From the NCBI RefSeq assembly GCF_047948215.1, contig NC_134458.1:138554536-138618535 (forward strand): DNA of 64,000 bases, read 5' to 3'. Source of the stretch: Lycorma delicatula (taxonomy: Eukaryota > Arthropoda > Insecta > Hemiptera > Fulgoridae). Position numbers and translations under genes: made by a program. Positions 46,153 through 57,784 of this stretch are shown piece by piece. The notes below the pieces were generated by a model. The model ran no database searches. It was not told the origin of the DNA and was given only the letters and a program-made list of their open reading frames with translations. The number at the start of each line of letters is the position of its first letter. Position 1 is the stretch's first letter.

Positions 46153-47984
46153 TTCTATTTCCACATCCACACGTACAAGCTTCTGTTGTGAATTTCTTTA
46201 TCGAGCAAAAAAAAAATATTTACTAAACACTTTAGCGTTAAGCGATTAATTGTGGAAAGTTTTTTAAAATAAAAGTATAGAATTGTTATTTAAGGCAATC
46301 CCAATAGAGGCGTAAATTTAGCTTAAAAGATTTTAAATCTTCAGTCTTGCCCAACACGACTTCTTATAATGTTTTGTATTTTTTAAACGTCTTAAATGAT
46401 TATTTTCTTTTGGAATTGCCTAAAAGACAGCATTTTTGAGGGATTTAAAAAAATTTTAACTCTATTTATTTGGCGATTAATATCTTTATTATTATTTCCT
46501 TTTTTCACTGATAATTTATTTTTATTTATATCTTTCCCCAAAATCTACTGATGGTGATTTTTTGACAATAGAATTGGCGATTTAAATTTTATGTAAAATG
46601 TTTGTTAACTAATTTTTACAATCACAATCTTACTTTTACTAATTATATACAATTAGGGCCTCCCCTCTAATTTTGATGAAGTTTGAGGTGAGTCCCTAAT
46701 TAAAGAATTTAGGAAAGTTTCTTTGAAGAAATAATTTTTGTATTTTAGAAATGTACAAATAGTTCTGTAGCCTGATAAATGTTGATAATTTTAACCCTTT
46801 TATTATTAAAGTCCAATCAGGTTCATCAGGATTAAATAGAAGCTTTTTGGTTTATTTTTCTGTAATTAGATAATAAAAATAATATGTTTTAAATGTTAAT
46901 GCCGATTGAGAGCATTGCTTGAAAAAAAATTGTAAAAATGAACTGAAAATAATTTTAATGAAAGTTTATAGTAAACTCAAATGTTTGCCGTTCAAAGTGC
47001 ATTAACTTTTGATAATTTACTAGTAGTTTGAAAGGTAGGGTAGATATTTTGTTTTTTCAATAGTTAATTGTTTTTTTGTTTTTTTTTTTACATAATAAAT
47101 ATGTTATATTCGGGCATCATGATGTTTAAAATATAATGTAAATTTATAACAAAGTAACATATATTATTAATATTTTTTTCATATAACTCTGGTTATTTTT
47201 AATTGTATAATAATTTCCAATAACGAGGGAGTCAAATACATCAGACTAATATGTGTAGATCGTCAGAGAAGAATCTGTAAGGAAGTAGACTAAACTGATT
47301 ATTACGTCGCAGATATCATGTGTTTGTTAAGAATGTTTAGAGGAACCTTGAGAAGCAACTGGGGTGTTCTATCCTTTTATAGTATAGAGTAACGTTTTAC
47401 CAGATGTTTATTTTTAAATATGACCTTTTGTGACAAAACTAAAGAGGCTACCTCACAGCTCATGTTCGCGGAAAAATACTCCAGATCTTTTTTTTTTTGT
47501 TAAAAATGAACTGGGTAATAGAGTAAATATTTAACCATGATTTTCTACTACCGTCAGTGAATAATGAGCAAAAAGATCTTTAAAGCCATTTTTTCTTGCG
47601 TAATTTGTTATTATTGCACACTGAAAAATTTTCTGAGGTTTTTTTATTATTATGAGAAGGGCTGAAAATATTATTTATGTTGTAGCTTAATCGGCGTAAT
47701 GTCTAAGGATTTTGAAATTAAAGCCTCTATTATCTTTAAGCCTCTATTAAATTACAGGAATGCCTATGTAGTTTTGTGTACACGTAACCTTATTACAAAC
47801 CCAGCTGTGTCCAATAATGTTTTTTCGAATTAAGTTCATAGGTGGACTCGATGTTTACGAAGTAGCTGCTGAAAGTGAAGGTAATATGATCTACATTATT
47901 GTTCCTTCAATAAAAATAAGCTCTGCCTTAAAATCAATAAAATTGGACTAAATCTTTTATATCGTATTATTTTTATTTGATGTA
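46153..47984. other. AT-rich stretch without a recognised gene
   Basis: I found nothing supportable here beyond homopolymer runs. Confidence 0.45.
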
Positions 47985-48345
47985 TATTTCAATTTTTTAG
48001 AGGAATTTTATAGAAAATTTTATTGAAGCAAATTTGTTATCTACAATGAACGTATAAATAAAAATAAAAAAGATTTTAAAAAATCAACCCATCTCTTAAA
48101 ATTGGAATACATGTTTTTTGTTCTATCCACCTTTGGTTTAAAGATTTTTTGAAAGTTTATATTTCATATGTAGACCTATCAAAAGATGTCTACAATCGTT
48201 TTTTTAAGTTATAGACACCGGACCTACAATGCAGAAAATCTTTTAGAAATTTTCTTTTTCTTATTTTAGATTTTATTGAAGGGGGTGTTAGATTTAGAGA
48301 AAACTTTACTTAAGTAAATTGGTTAAGCTTATGAATATTTTTTTT
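47985..48345 (+). repeat. Family Y repeat, copy 3
   Basis: AAATTTGTTATCTAC, TCAACCCATCTCTTAAA, GACACCGGACCTACAAT and GTTAGATTTAGAG follow the order of copies 1 and 2. Its left part is missing and it runs into a T-rich stretch before the long-TIR transposon. Confidence 0.6.
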
Positions 48346-49349
48346 TTTTTTTTTTAAATATTTATTCCCCAAATGTAAAATATATATACAGAGTGATTCC
48401 AAATTGCACGTCAATCTCTGAGGAGATGATTCTACAGCCAAAAATAAGAAAAACTTTTCATACAAACATAACTCAGAAAACGGTTCGTTAGCGAATTTCG
48501 TCTCACGAAAAATTTAGCCCTACTTTCTGCTCCCTCTGTGAAGTTATACAATACTAAAATTCTTGGGGTATAAATCGAGGGATAAAAGTGGTACGATTTT
48601 AAACAGAACAATTTACTTACAAATTCTGAAAATTATAAAAATAAATTTTAAAGACATACTTTTTAAACATATTAAAAACTTATATTTTTTTCATAAGTTG
48701 GCAACAACAGCTGATCAACAATTAAGTTTAGTGTCTAACATTTGAATATTCATTTGAGCGGATTTGTGCTGTTATTGTTCGGTCAGTCATTCATTGAAGG
48801 TGATACAATGAATTGATTTTCATTTAGACAGTTGACGGACATGTTAATTTATGGTAAAAATGGAATGGCTGCTGTGCGTGAATACCGGGAAAATTATCCA
48901 AATCTAAGAATACCGGTACGTAAAATATTTGATGCTTTGGAGAGGCAAGTTTGAGAAACAGGTATGCTTAAATCATAACGATTCGATGCTGATCGTTTTG
49001 TGAGAAATACCAACGGAAAAGAAGCAATACTGAACGCGGTACAAGTATCTTCCACCTCAAGGTCGAGAAGATTGTCATATAGCTTTCATGTTTTGCAATC
49101 AAGTATGAGGCGGACTTAACGGGAACAACAATTTCATTCCATACAATACGTGCACGGGCACATGAGTTCTTACAACTTGATTTTGATAAACGGATGAAAT
49201 TCTGTCGGTGGTTAATTAGAAAATGTGAACATCATCCCGATTTCCTAAATGATATTCTAATCACTGATAAATCCTGTTTTACAAGAAATTCCATCATAAA
49301 TTATCGAAACACTCACACCCTTGAACAGAAGAAAATCCCCATGAAACTT

Positions 49350-49607
49350 TCTTTCTTTCTTTTTCTGTTTAACCTCCGGAACCACCGAAAGGTATAACTT
49401 TAGAAGATGAATAAGGTTGATATGTGTGAATGTAAATGAAGTGTAGTCTTGTACAGTCTCAGGTAGACCATTCCTGAGATGTGCGGTTTATGAAACCCAA
49501 CCACCAAAGAACACCGGTATCCACGATCTAGCATTATAATCAGTATAAAAGTAACTTCCTTTACTAGGATTTGAACCTTAGAACTCTCGACTTCAAAATC
49601 AGATACT
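49350..49607 (-). mobile_element. SINE-A copy inside the transposase
   Basis: Minus strand: the head is lost, starting at a decayed GATTTTGAAGTCGAGAGTTC. Then come GGTTCAAATCCTAGTAAAGG, ACACATCTCAGGAATGGTCT and GTACAAGACTACACTTCATT. It ends ACCGGAGGTTAAACAGAAAA and (GAAA)n. Confidence 0.8.
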
Positions 49608-49872
49608 GCTACAAGTCTTTTCCAAGGTATTTTTCGTTTAATGTGCCGTGTGGTCTTCTTTGTGATAATCTCATAGGCCCTTTTTTCTTACTGCCAAGGG
49701 TCAATGGAGAGCGGTACTTACATTCTTTTGCAAACAAATCTGATAGAATTCTTGGAAGATATTTCGTTGCAGATAGATTGCAGAAGTAGTTCTTCAATGA
49801 TGGTGCACCTTCTCACTACTTTTTTAATGTGATGAATCATTCAAATAACATATTTAGTAAACAGTGGATTGG

Positions 49873-50612
49873 GGAAGCCCAGTACTGCCTTCTTAAGTAT
49901 TCGACGTGTGGTTAATCCGGATTGGGGTTTGAATTTTAAGACTATGAGTATCCTCTGTAAGGGTATGTATGAGGCAATTATGTTGTATGTCGCACCTGTT
50001 TGGGCGGATAGGCTAAAATTTAAAACTTATAGGGATATTTTGTTGAAGGCCCAGTGCCTTTTTTCGTTAACGGTGACAGGTGTTTACTGTACAATTTCTC
50101 TAGAGACTGAAGTGATTGCTGGAATAAAGCCTATTGATGTTCTTGCGCTTGAGCGTCAATAACGCTATTTCGCAGAGAAGTTGGGTCAACTAACTTGTTA
50201 GAATTAGAGAGATTGAGAATGATGGATTTCAATTGTGACAGACTAGGTGGCATCAGACGGTTGATGGGCGTTACACGCATGTTCTTTTCCCTGACGTGAG
50301 GAATCTGCGGACCGCCTCCTAACAAATATATAACTTAGTTTCTTAGGGCCATCGTGGTTTTAGAGATAGGATGGCTTGTTTCGGCTTGGCTGATTCGGGT
50401 CTGTGTCCGTGGTGTGCCATATTAGTTTATGTCTTTCATGTTTTATATGTCTGTCATCGGTATCATGAAAGACGATTTGAAGTAGTGAGGCAGCTCGGGA
50501 ATATTGGGTTTACTTTAGATTTAAATTTTAACTGGAAAAGCCGGGCTGAATGGTCAATTGTGAAGAACTTCATGAAACATTTGGTTCTTCAGCGAGTTGT
50601 GGAGGGCGTATA
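49873..50612 (+). pseudogene. R1-type reverse transcriptase C-terminal part
   Basis: The first frame (49869-50162) reads RRVVNPDWGLNFKTMSILCK, GMYEAIMLYVAPVWADRLKF and LLKAQCLFSLTVTGVYCTIS, the thumb/connection segment that follows the polymerase palm in R1-clade proteins (family form: YGxxVWA, then RRxLLxxQRxxLLxVTGAYRT). After a stop and frameshifts, GLCPWCAI with HVLYVCHRYHERR gives the terminal zinc-knuckle-like CxxC-H-C of this group. The sequence continues to VLQRVVEGV and stop. The catalytic palm (YxDD) is absent because of truncation. Confidence 0.75.
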
Positions 50613-50810
50613 GGATGGAGAGTTAGGGTTACCCGGGTGATCTCTTGTCTCCAATATAGGTGCTCCGTAGTTTTGTTTTTGTTCTGTTATTTCGTGATAT
50701 TCTTTATTTCGTTGGTAGGGCTATAGCTCAAAATTTAAATATTTTATTTCTACTCAGTTCTCTTCGTTTGTTTTTGGTTATGTTTTGTGTTTTTTAAAAG
50801 AACATTCTTA

Positions 50811-50848
50811 CACCGATGTAAATGTCATTCGTGGCATTTACATCGGTG
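50811..50848. repeat. Perfect 14-bp hairpin in the LINE 3' UTR
   Basis: CACCGATGTAAATG (50811-50824) and CATTTACATCGGTG (50835-50848) pair perfectly around a 10-nt loop. A 3' stem-loop can be the recognition site for the reverse transcriptase in LINEs. Confidence 0.85.
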
Positions 50849-51954
50849 AATACTGATGGAGGTCGCCAAACTGTTAACTGAGAGATGTCATTCAGTCTGT
50901 GGGTTCAGAAGATTGCATCCGATAAAGCCCATCAGGGCTAGGTACGGAGGGGGTGGCGTGGCGACCGGAACCGTCCCATCACGGGATTTCCTCTTAGGAG
51001 TGAGGATGGTCGAAACGGACCAGTAAACTGGCCACGTCGGTCTCTCGATCTCACGCCAGCGAACGTTTTCCTTTGGAGTTGGATTAAATAGACTTTAGTC
51101 TATTTCGCTCGTATTAGCACACAAGAAGAATTGAGACATCGTATAATAAAAGTTGGAGCTACTAGTAGGAATAATAATGATATTAGACGTAACCAAAAAA
51201 CAAACAAAATCGATGTTGGGCTAGCATAGATTAACGGAGCAAAAAATATGAGTTTTATATTTTCTTAATTTATTTTTTATTAATTTTTTTTCTGTTATTG
51301 ATAAGTTTTCTATTTGTTTCCATTTACATTATGTTGTTCAAACATTCATGAAAATTTGTTCTGTTTAAAATCGTATCACTTTCTCGATCCAGTTTGTGTG
51401 TTTTGTTTCTAATTAAATTGAAATTTTTAAATTTGTGTTTAATTTTAATAGACGATGTTTACATCAATTTTCTTAGAATTAAATTCTCTAAAAGTTAATT
51501 AGAAATTTTTATTTATTTATTGGTAAATTAACAAAGTTATTCTATCCTAAACCTAAAAAAGTGTATTTTCCGACAAAACCTTTTCGTGTTTCACCCCGTT
51601 TTTTGTTAAAACCTAAGTTAGATAGAGATCTGGAAACACATTTATTCAATTTTTTTAATCATAAAACATAAGGAAGCACCAAATTTACCCCAAGAAGTTT
51701 AGTACGGTTTAATTTCACAGAGGGAGCATCAAGCAAGGCTAAATGTTTTGCGAGTCGCCGAAACTCGCTAACGAACCGTTTTTGAGCAATGTTTGTAGGA
51801 CTTTTTTTCTTATTTTTGACTTTAGCATCAAGTTTCGAGAGATTGCCATGCAATTTGTAATTTCTCTGTATATATTTTATTTTATTTTTTGGCTGTAACT
51901 CTTTTAATTTTTATTATTAATAGAAAGTCATGAAATACTTCGCCAGCTTTTTAC

Positions 51955-52645
51955 GTTCTTGTACAAAGAAAAGGAAGTATTGGGATCGCGAATAATTTCG
52001 GTTTTTAGATTTCAACGGAAATATCCATTTTGATCATCTCTGAATCCATTTTGACTAGTTTCGGCGTGACGTCTGTACGTACTTATGTATATCCCATAAC
52101 TCAAAAACGGTTAGCCATAGGACGTTGAAAGTTTTGATTTAGGACTGTTGTAACATCTAATTCTGCATCTCCCCTTTTGATTGCAATCTACTTAACCAAA
52201 AGTGTTCAAAAAAGCCCAATATCAAAAAAAATTGGGATTTTGAATTTTTTCTTAACTCCAGTAATAAGCCCTCATTGAGAGCTTTGTAACGATATATCAT
52301 AAGTGGTACTTATTTTTATTAGTTATAGTTTTCAGAGTTATAGCGAAATGAAAATTTCATTAATGAAATATTTGGATCTTACAAGAAGGCACATCCGTGC
52401 AAATCCGACTTCATCTCCTTTTTTTAGCTTTTTTTAAATTTAAATATATTGATTTATTAATAATTATTAACCTCTGATTGTAAAAAAGTGTTTATGATAA
52501 ATAATAATTCTATAATAACAATTTAAAAAAATCAGAAGTTATTAATGAAGTAAAATTTTATGTACTTTTAATTTTACAAAAAAGTGTATATGTCATTTAA
52601 TAGGCGTACAAGGAAGTCATGTGGTCCTCAGATCAGATTTTTTTT
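51955..52645 (-). repeat. Family Z repeat, copy 2
   Basis: An inverted relative of 55636-56255 over nearly its full length. Blocks include ACTAGTTTCGGCGTGACGTC, GACTTCATCTCCTTTTTT and GTACAAGGAAGTCATGTGG. The outer ends both contain CTTCCTTGT, which suggests short inverted ends. No protein. Confidence 0.75.
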
Positions 52646-53124
52646 TAATTTTAATAATATATTAATTTTTCGGTGAATTTTTTTTATTTTGTTTATAATG
52701 TGTATAAAAAAAAATCCTTTTTTATCGTATTCATATTTGTAATCTTTATTTTTCAATGAATTTTCTTAATTCCGCCAAAGTTTTCAACAATAACTTATGT
52801 AATTACGATCAGAATCAATAATTAAATAAATAACAAATTTAACTTTTTTCAGAAAATTCGATATAATAAACCCATTCCTATTAGTCGTATCATTGTCTAA
52901 ACTTTAACTTATTACTACGTCGCTCTCTGAACTACATATCTCTTTAATGGATTAACATAAATACTAAATTAATTTTTTTAATGAATTTCCCTTTTACTTT
53001 ATTCTGTTAAGACATAACATGATTATTTGTGGTATTTTAGTTTTCCGTTTATTTCTTTTGTGTTCATTCTTTAGTTTTTCTAACATTCATTTTCATTTTA
53101 TATTTTGTTATTACAAAATATACT
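52646..53124. other. AT-rich stretch without a recognised gene
   Basis: Nothing supportable seen. Confidence 0.45.
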
Positions 53125-53180
53125 CGAGTGGTTTCGAAATTAAACTACACAATAGTGTAATCTAATTTCGAAACCACTCG
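53125..53180. repeat. 56-bp near-perfect palindrome
   Basis: CGAGTGGTTTCGAAATTA (53125-53142) and TAATTTCGAAACCACTCG (53163-53180) are perfect 18-bp inverted copies. The 20 bases between them also pair almost fully (ACTACACAATAGTGTAATC), so nearly the whole unit is one hairpin. Confidence 0.9.
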
Positions 53181-53841
53181 TGGAATATTCTACAAAACAT
53201 TCCTTAAAATAAAATCATGTTCTTCAGCTGAACTCGTAGAATAACTTTTGCTGAATGAGAAATTAAATTAATTGTCCTGTAATTTTGGCGCATTGCTGCA
53301 TCCTGCTTTTTGGGAATTAGAATTATAATTGTTTAAAAGTCTACTAATCACATTTTATTACATAGTTTTACTACCCCTTATAAGGGATGTTAAAGCTTTC
53401 GTCTTTATTATGATATTAATCCATAAGACATTAAGATATTTGATAATATCTAATTAATAAATAATTTTTTGTTATTGTATTAGAAAAAATTTGAATTATC
53501 GGGGAAAGAATCGATAATATTTATTAAAATCCTAAAAATCTGGTAAATTACGATAATTTTATGTTTTTTTGTTATTCTTTTTCTTTAACATTTTACATAA
53601 TTTTGTAAAAGTATCTTATAAATAAAAATATAACGTAAACAAATAAATATTTTAATTTTAAGTTATCTTATCCTATTAACGTTAAAAATCTAAAAGAAAT
53701 TGATTTTTTTTTCGCTTTCATCGTCATTAATTATGTAAACTTTCTATTGATTATTGAGACTGCAGGCTAAATGAAACTTGTAATATTATTTAAAGTGGTT
53801 GCTAGTATTTGATTTTTAGTCCAGACTTTATTATTTGGTTT

Positions 53842-54410
53842 AGACCAATCAGGAGACTGTTTGTGGCAGCTGCCACGCGCGTAGCAGATGTTCCCTTCAC
53901 CTGCAGGGACGGAATGCGCCAGATGCGGGCCGAGGGTCGACACTGTTCTTTTCTGTCTATATAATCTACCGGTCGAACTGTACGGTACGTGTTTTGTAAT
54001 GCCTTCTGGTCGTTCCAGCTTAGGGGTCGATGATGTTGGATGTTCTTTTCCTTGTCACTCCACCGCCCCTTCTCGATAGCAACTGCACTATTCTGATTTA
54101 CCCGCCCTCATCAAATGTTCTCCTTTTTGTACTATACAATTAACTATATAAGGTTGAAATTTTAATTCGGTTTATAAATCAACTTCCGGTTTTTTGTTCC
54201 CTGAATATTTTTCTTTTTTTATGGGTTATTATAAATTATATTCTTTTATGCTTAAATATTGAAATACTTATCTCTTTTTTATCCTCTTTTACTATTTATA
54301 AATGTAAACCTTTATTTTTATACATTTTTTTCTCATTCCATTATTGTAATTCAGTTTTTACTTTCCTGGCATCATAGCTCTAGAGCTATGCAGCAAGAAT
54401 AAAAGCATGG
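53842..54410 (+). promoter_or_regulatory. LTR-like or promoter-like GC-rich unit
   Basis: In order: a CCAAT motif in TAGACCAATCAGG, a 14-bp palindrome GTGGCAGCTGCCAC (53863-53876), GC-rich sequence, a TATA-like TCTATATAATC (about 53957), a second one ACTATATAAGG (about 54143), an 18-bp palindrome (54373-54390) and an AATAAAA signal (about 54398). CCAAT, TATA and AATAAA in this order are what a solo LTR carries. I cannot find matching TG...CA ends with a target duplication, and no internal retrovirus-like code is present. A host promoter is the alternative. Confidence 0.3.
54373..54390. repeat. Perfect 18-bp palindrome
   Basis: CATAGCTCTAGAGCTATG reads the same on both strands. Confidence 0.95.
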
Positions 54411-55635
54411 TAATCAATCGGAAAACGATGTACGGGGTATATCTTGATGTTTCATTACTCAAGGACCCCAAAAAATAAAAAAACAAGGAAAGGTAATATC
54501 GTACATTTTTACGTGGGTTGGCGAGTTTGATTCTTAAAAACTTTTGACTGGATGAAACCGATTTTTATGACATTTTGTACAGAGAGTCGTGTATATGGAG
54601 CAACTTATTGGTAAGATTTCGGGGTCAACCTCTCCAGGGAAGTAGATAGATTTTGGGGTCAATTTTTTCAAAAATAACCCCCATATTAAGCTCAGTATAT
54701 ACGTACATGCTTATCTTACCATTTAAAAAAAATTTGCCCCGAAATTCTTCCTTTCCCCAAAATCGAAAAAAACTATATTTTTTCTATTGCATATTTTTCC
54801 ACAGAATTCCTTTTAACGTTTTCCTAGGCATATTAGTAGTGATGCAAACAACCCAAAAAGAAATATTTTGGGGCATTATTGGGTGTGGCTGGGGAGCCAA
54901 TCAAAGTTATTAATTAAGAAAAATAAAATTTTTTTGAATTTTTTCATAACTTTTTTGGTTTATGGTATTACAAAAATAATATTATTAAAAGTTTAAATAA
55001 TAAACTTTTAGTAATAATATTATAATAAAATTTTTATCATAATTCACTCCTTCAAGAAAAAAAAATCTTACGTAGTTTTATTGGCTGTACATTTTTTAAT
55101 GGAATTATTATTTTTATTTTTTTTCATTTAACATAGAAACCCAGAAAAATCAAACAAAATGTTTCATGGAAGCTGACTTTAGAGATGGAGGAGCAGAAAA
55201 AAATAAAAAAATACCGGTTTTTAAAATTTCTTAACATTTCTTTGGTTTATTTAAACATATAATGATAAATTTACAATAAAACTACATCATAAATTACCCC
55301 TCAGTAAAAAAGAAATCTTAGGTAACTTTTTCATGTATAATTATTTTTTCACTATGTAAGAATAATTAACCAGTGCCAGGAAAGTATTACAACTTTGTAA
55401 TACTTATCATTAAATGTGTATTTTAATATATTTCTTATAAGTTAGAAATATTTCTTTAAATTATTAGAAATAGTCAACCAAATACTATTCCTATTCCCCA
55501 AATACCAATTAATATCTAACTTCCCAAGGTTGTCGGTTGCGAGAGTTACTAGACTTTTGACTTAACTTTTAACTCAATGATGTTTATAGTTACAATTTTA
55601 CAATATGTTTCTTTAAGAGCTCAATGGTGATTTAA
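54411..55635. other. AT-rich stretch with internal similarity
   Basis: The blocks around 54940-55090 and 55220-55350 resemble each other loosely (TTTTTTGGTTTATGG, then AATCTTACGTAG against AATCTTAGGTAA), suggesting an old duplication. A hairpin-forming pair occurs at about 54975-55022. No gene recognised. Confidence 0.4.
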
Positions 55636-56255
55636 AAAATCAGATGTGGACACCACATGACTTCCTTGTACGCCTGTTAGATTACATAAACACATTTTTT
55701 TTAAAATGAAAAGTACATAAAATTTTATTTCATTTATAACGTTTGATATTTTTCTTTTTTTTATTGTTGTTATAGAATTATTATTTATTGTAAAACCTTT
55801 TTTACGAACAGAGGATAATAATTATTAATAACTCAATATATTTAAATTTAAAAAAAAGGAGATGAAGTCGGATCTTGAACCAATGAAAATAAGTATTACT
55901 TATATAGTTTAAAAGCTCTCAATGAGAACTTAATGCAGTTAAGAAAAAGTCCAAAATCAAAATTTTTTGGATTTTGGGCTTTTTTGGACATTTTTGTCCA
56001 GTCGCTTAAAAGAACTTTTGATTTTGCAATTAAAAGGGGAGGTGCACGACTAGATGTTACAACAGTCTTAAATCCAAAATTTCAACATTCTACGGCTAAT
56101 CGTTTTTGAATTATGCAAGATACTTACGTACAGACGTCACGCCGAAACTAGTTAAAATGGATTCAGGGATGATCAAAATGAATATTTCCGTTGAAATTTG
56201 AAAACCGAAATTTTTCGCGATCACAATACTTCCTTTACTTCGAACAAGGAAGCAA
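55636..56255 (+). repeat. Family Z repeat, copy 3
   Basis: Full-length relative of copy 2 in the opposite orientation, about 3 kb away. It starts AAATCAGATGTGGACACCAC and ends ACTTCGAACAAGGAAGC. Confidence 0.75.
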
Positions 56256-56904
56256 AAACGTTTGCTAAATCTTTAAAATAATCAAAAAAGGTTTTAACGT
56301 GTTATAAATTTCTTAGAAAGTCTCAACTAATTGTTCAATTTGTTGACAACTTATTAAAACAGCTACCATTTTCAAATCTGAAATTACAGTTAATTTGTTA
56401 ATATTATTTTGCGTTATTGTTCTTGTAATTGTATTTACTGTTTACATGATTTTCATTTAAATAATTTGTGCTAAACGTATACATGATTGTTACTAATCGG
56501 TTAAAAAAATAAATAGTTTAAAAAAAAACTCGACCAATGGAAAAACCGTTGAGGTAAATATGTATTTTTATTTTATTTTAAAAACTTTTACTACCTCATT
56601 AAAAGAAATGAATCATGAGTGTAAAGTTAGCTACAAATATAAACAAATCTATTTCATTATGGAATAACTAGTAAAAAAAAAACACACAATTGAGATGAAT
56701 GATATATTCATAAAAAAAAATCAACTTCTATATAATTTTTTTTGTTAGATTATTTAGAGCACATAAAGAACCCAAAAAAATGGTCGTTTTAGTTTTAGAA
56801 ATTTCTTTGAAATTCGTATTATAAAAGATAAATTTATATAATTGAAATTAATTTTATTTATCCTATTAATTCTTTTTTCTATTTGCCTAAAAATTTTCTT
56901 CTTC

Positions 56905-57060
56905 TTCATTTACGGATTAGGCACTATGCCAGTTCCAGTTTCTTTCCACCTCTTTCTCGGTCTGCCCAAAAGTCTTCTTCCAAACGGTCTATAATTAAGG
57001 GCTTGCAGGGGTAAATTATCTTCCGCCATCCTCTACACACGTTCCTATTTATATTACTGG
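56905..57060 (-). pseudogene. LINE 3'-end scrap
   Basis: The minus strand reads RMAEDNLPLQALNYRPFGRR, LLGRPRKRWKETGTG and IVPNP, then stop and a GAAGAAGAAG tail. GRRxxGRPRKRW near the C-terminus before an A/G-rich tail is common in insect LINE proteins. Too short to assign a clade. Confidence 0.5.
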
Positions 57061-57784
57061 CTAGCTTCAAGAAACCTCGGATAGGACCTAATGATTTTAA
57101 TTTTACTAAAAATTACAAATTCATTGTTTCGTATGTATTTTAATTCGATGAATATAATTTTTTTGTTAGACGTTTTTATGGACACTTTTAATTTTAATTC
57201 GATCATCATAAATTTTTTGATCCATCATTTTGGTCCATCATGAGAATTATATTTATTTCTGTTGGTCAGTAGTTTTATGTTTAAATTTAATTAAACTTTT
57301 TTAATTAAAGCTAATTTCTTTTAACTACTACAAAATTACTGACAGGCTGCAACTCTTAGTAACAGAAATCACATTCACATTGGATCTGCATCGATTATTT
57401 TCTTTTCAGATATATGTATTTTATCGATATAGATTTAATATTGATAAATTTTTTTTTGTCTAAAAATAAAATTTACAATCGTGTGCAATATTAAAGAAAC
57501 CATAAATATGCTCACATTCAGAGATGCTTCCAACGAAGCTCTTCAAAAACTACGTACTAATATTCTTATACACAACATTTAATGTAAGTACATAAAGTTA
57601 AGTCAGATAATAGTACCATTGGTAGCTCAACACAAAACAAAAACAAAAGGATTAATAAACAAGAGAAATAATGAAACACAGAAGAAAAAAAACTAAAATT
57701 AATAACGGAAGAAAATAACTGAAATCGAATTAAGTGGAATAATGAATTGATGGGAAACACTCGGTTGCAGCTCAAACTCAAATC

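Larger units (their letters stand above)
49873..51085 (+). mobile_element. R1-like LINE, 5'-truncated, inside the transposase
   Basis: The element begins within reverse transcriptase code and runs through a stop into about 470 bp of 3' UTR. The last part is GC-rich (GGCTAGGTACGGAGGGGGTG). Both sides are pieces of the same transposase, but about 30 codons of it are missing between QWIG and the resumption at 51086. No target duplication is visible, so integration probably deleted host sequence. No clear poly(A) tail is present. Confidence 0.7.
48828..51235 (+). pseudogene. DUF4817/mariner-related transposase in three pieces
   Basis: Piece 1 (48828-49345) begins QLTDMLIYGKNGMAAVREYR, then LRIPVRKIFDALERQ, the DUF4817-type DNA-binding start. 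It later has DKRMKFCRWLIRKCEHHPDF and ILITDKSCFTRNSIINYRNT, where the family has TDE as the first catalytic site; here it reads TDK. A SINE-A interrupts. Piece 2 (49612-49872) gives FSFNVPCGLLCDNLIGPFFL, LPRVNGERYLHSF and NDGAPSHY, with the second catalytic aspartate in NDGAP. A LINE interrupts at QWIG. Piece 3 (from about 51086) resumes LVYFARISTQEELRHRII and ends after the RNNNDIRRN block. Frameshifts and the two insertions make it inactive. Confidence 0.75.
48387..51870 (+). mobile_element. Transposon with about 190-bp inverted ends, split by a SINE and a LINE
   Basis: The left end TACAGAGTGATTCCAAATTG and the inverted right end TACAGAGAAATTACAAATTG match for about 190 bases at roughly 75% by eye. 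Shared blocks include AAAAATAAGAAAAA, AACGGTTCGTTAGCGA and GCTCCCTCTGTGAA. TA lies outside both ends. Inside is a transposase of the insect DUF4817/mariner-related kind. Removing the SINE-A and the R1-like LINE leaves about 2.0 kb. Inverted ends this long are unusual for mariner relatives. Confidence 0.75.

Noticed and set aside
5531..49607. tRNA genes at the SINE-A and SINE-B heads
   Set aside because: A and B boxes are present but acceptor and anticodon stems do not pair, and each head runs into a family-specific body. They are SINEs.
54653..54913. 86-codon plus-strand frame
   Set aside because: No recognisable domain and AT-driven composition; no splice signals.
57566..57781. 71-codon minus-strand frame rich in F, L and S
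   Set aside because: Low-complexity complement of an A-rich stretch downstream of the Jockey fragment.
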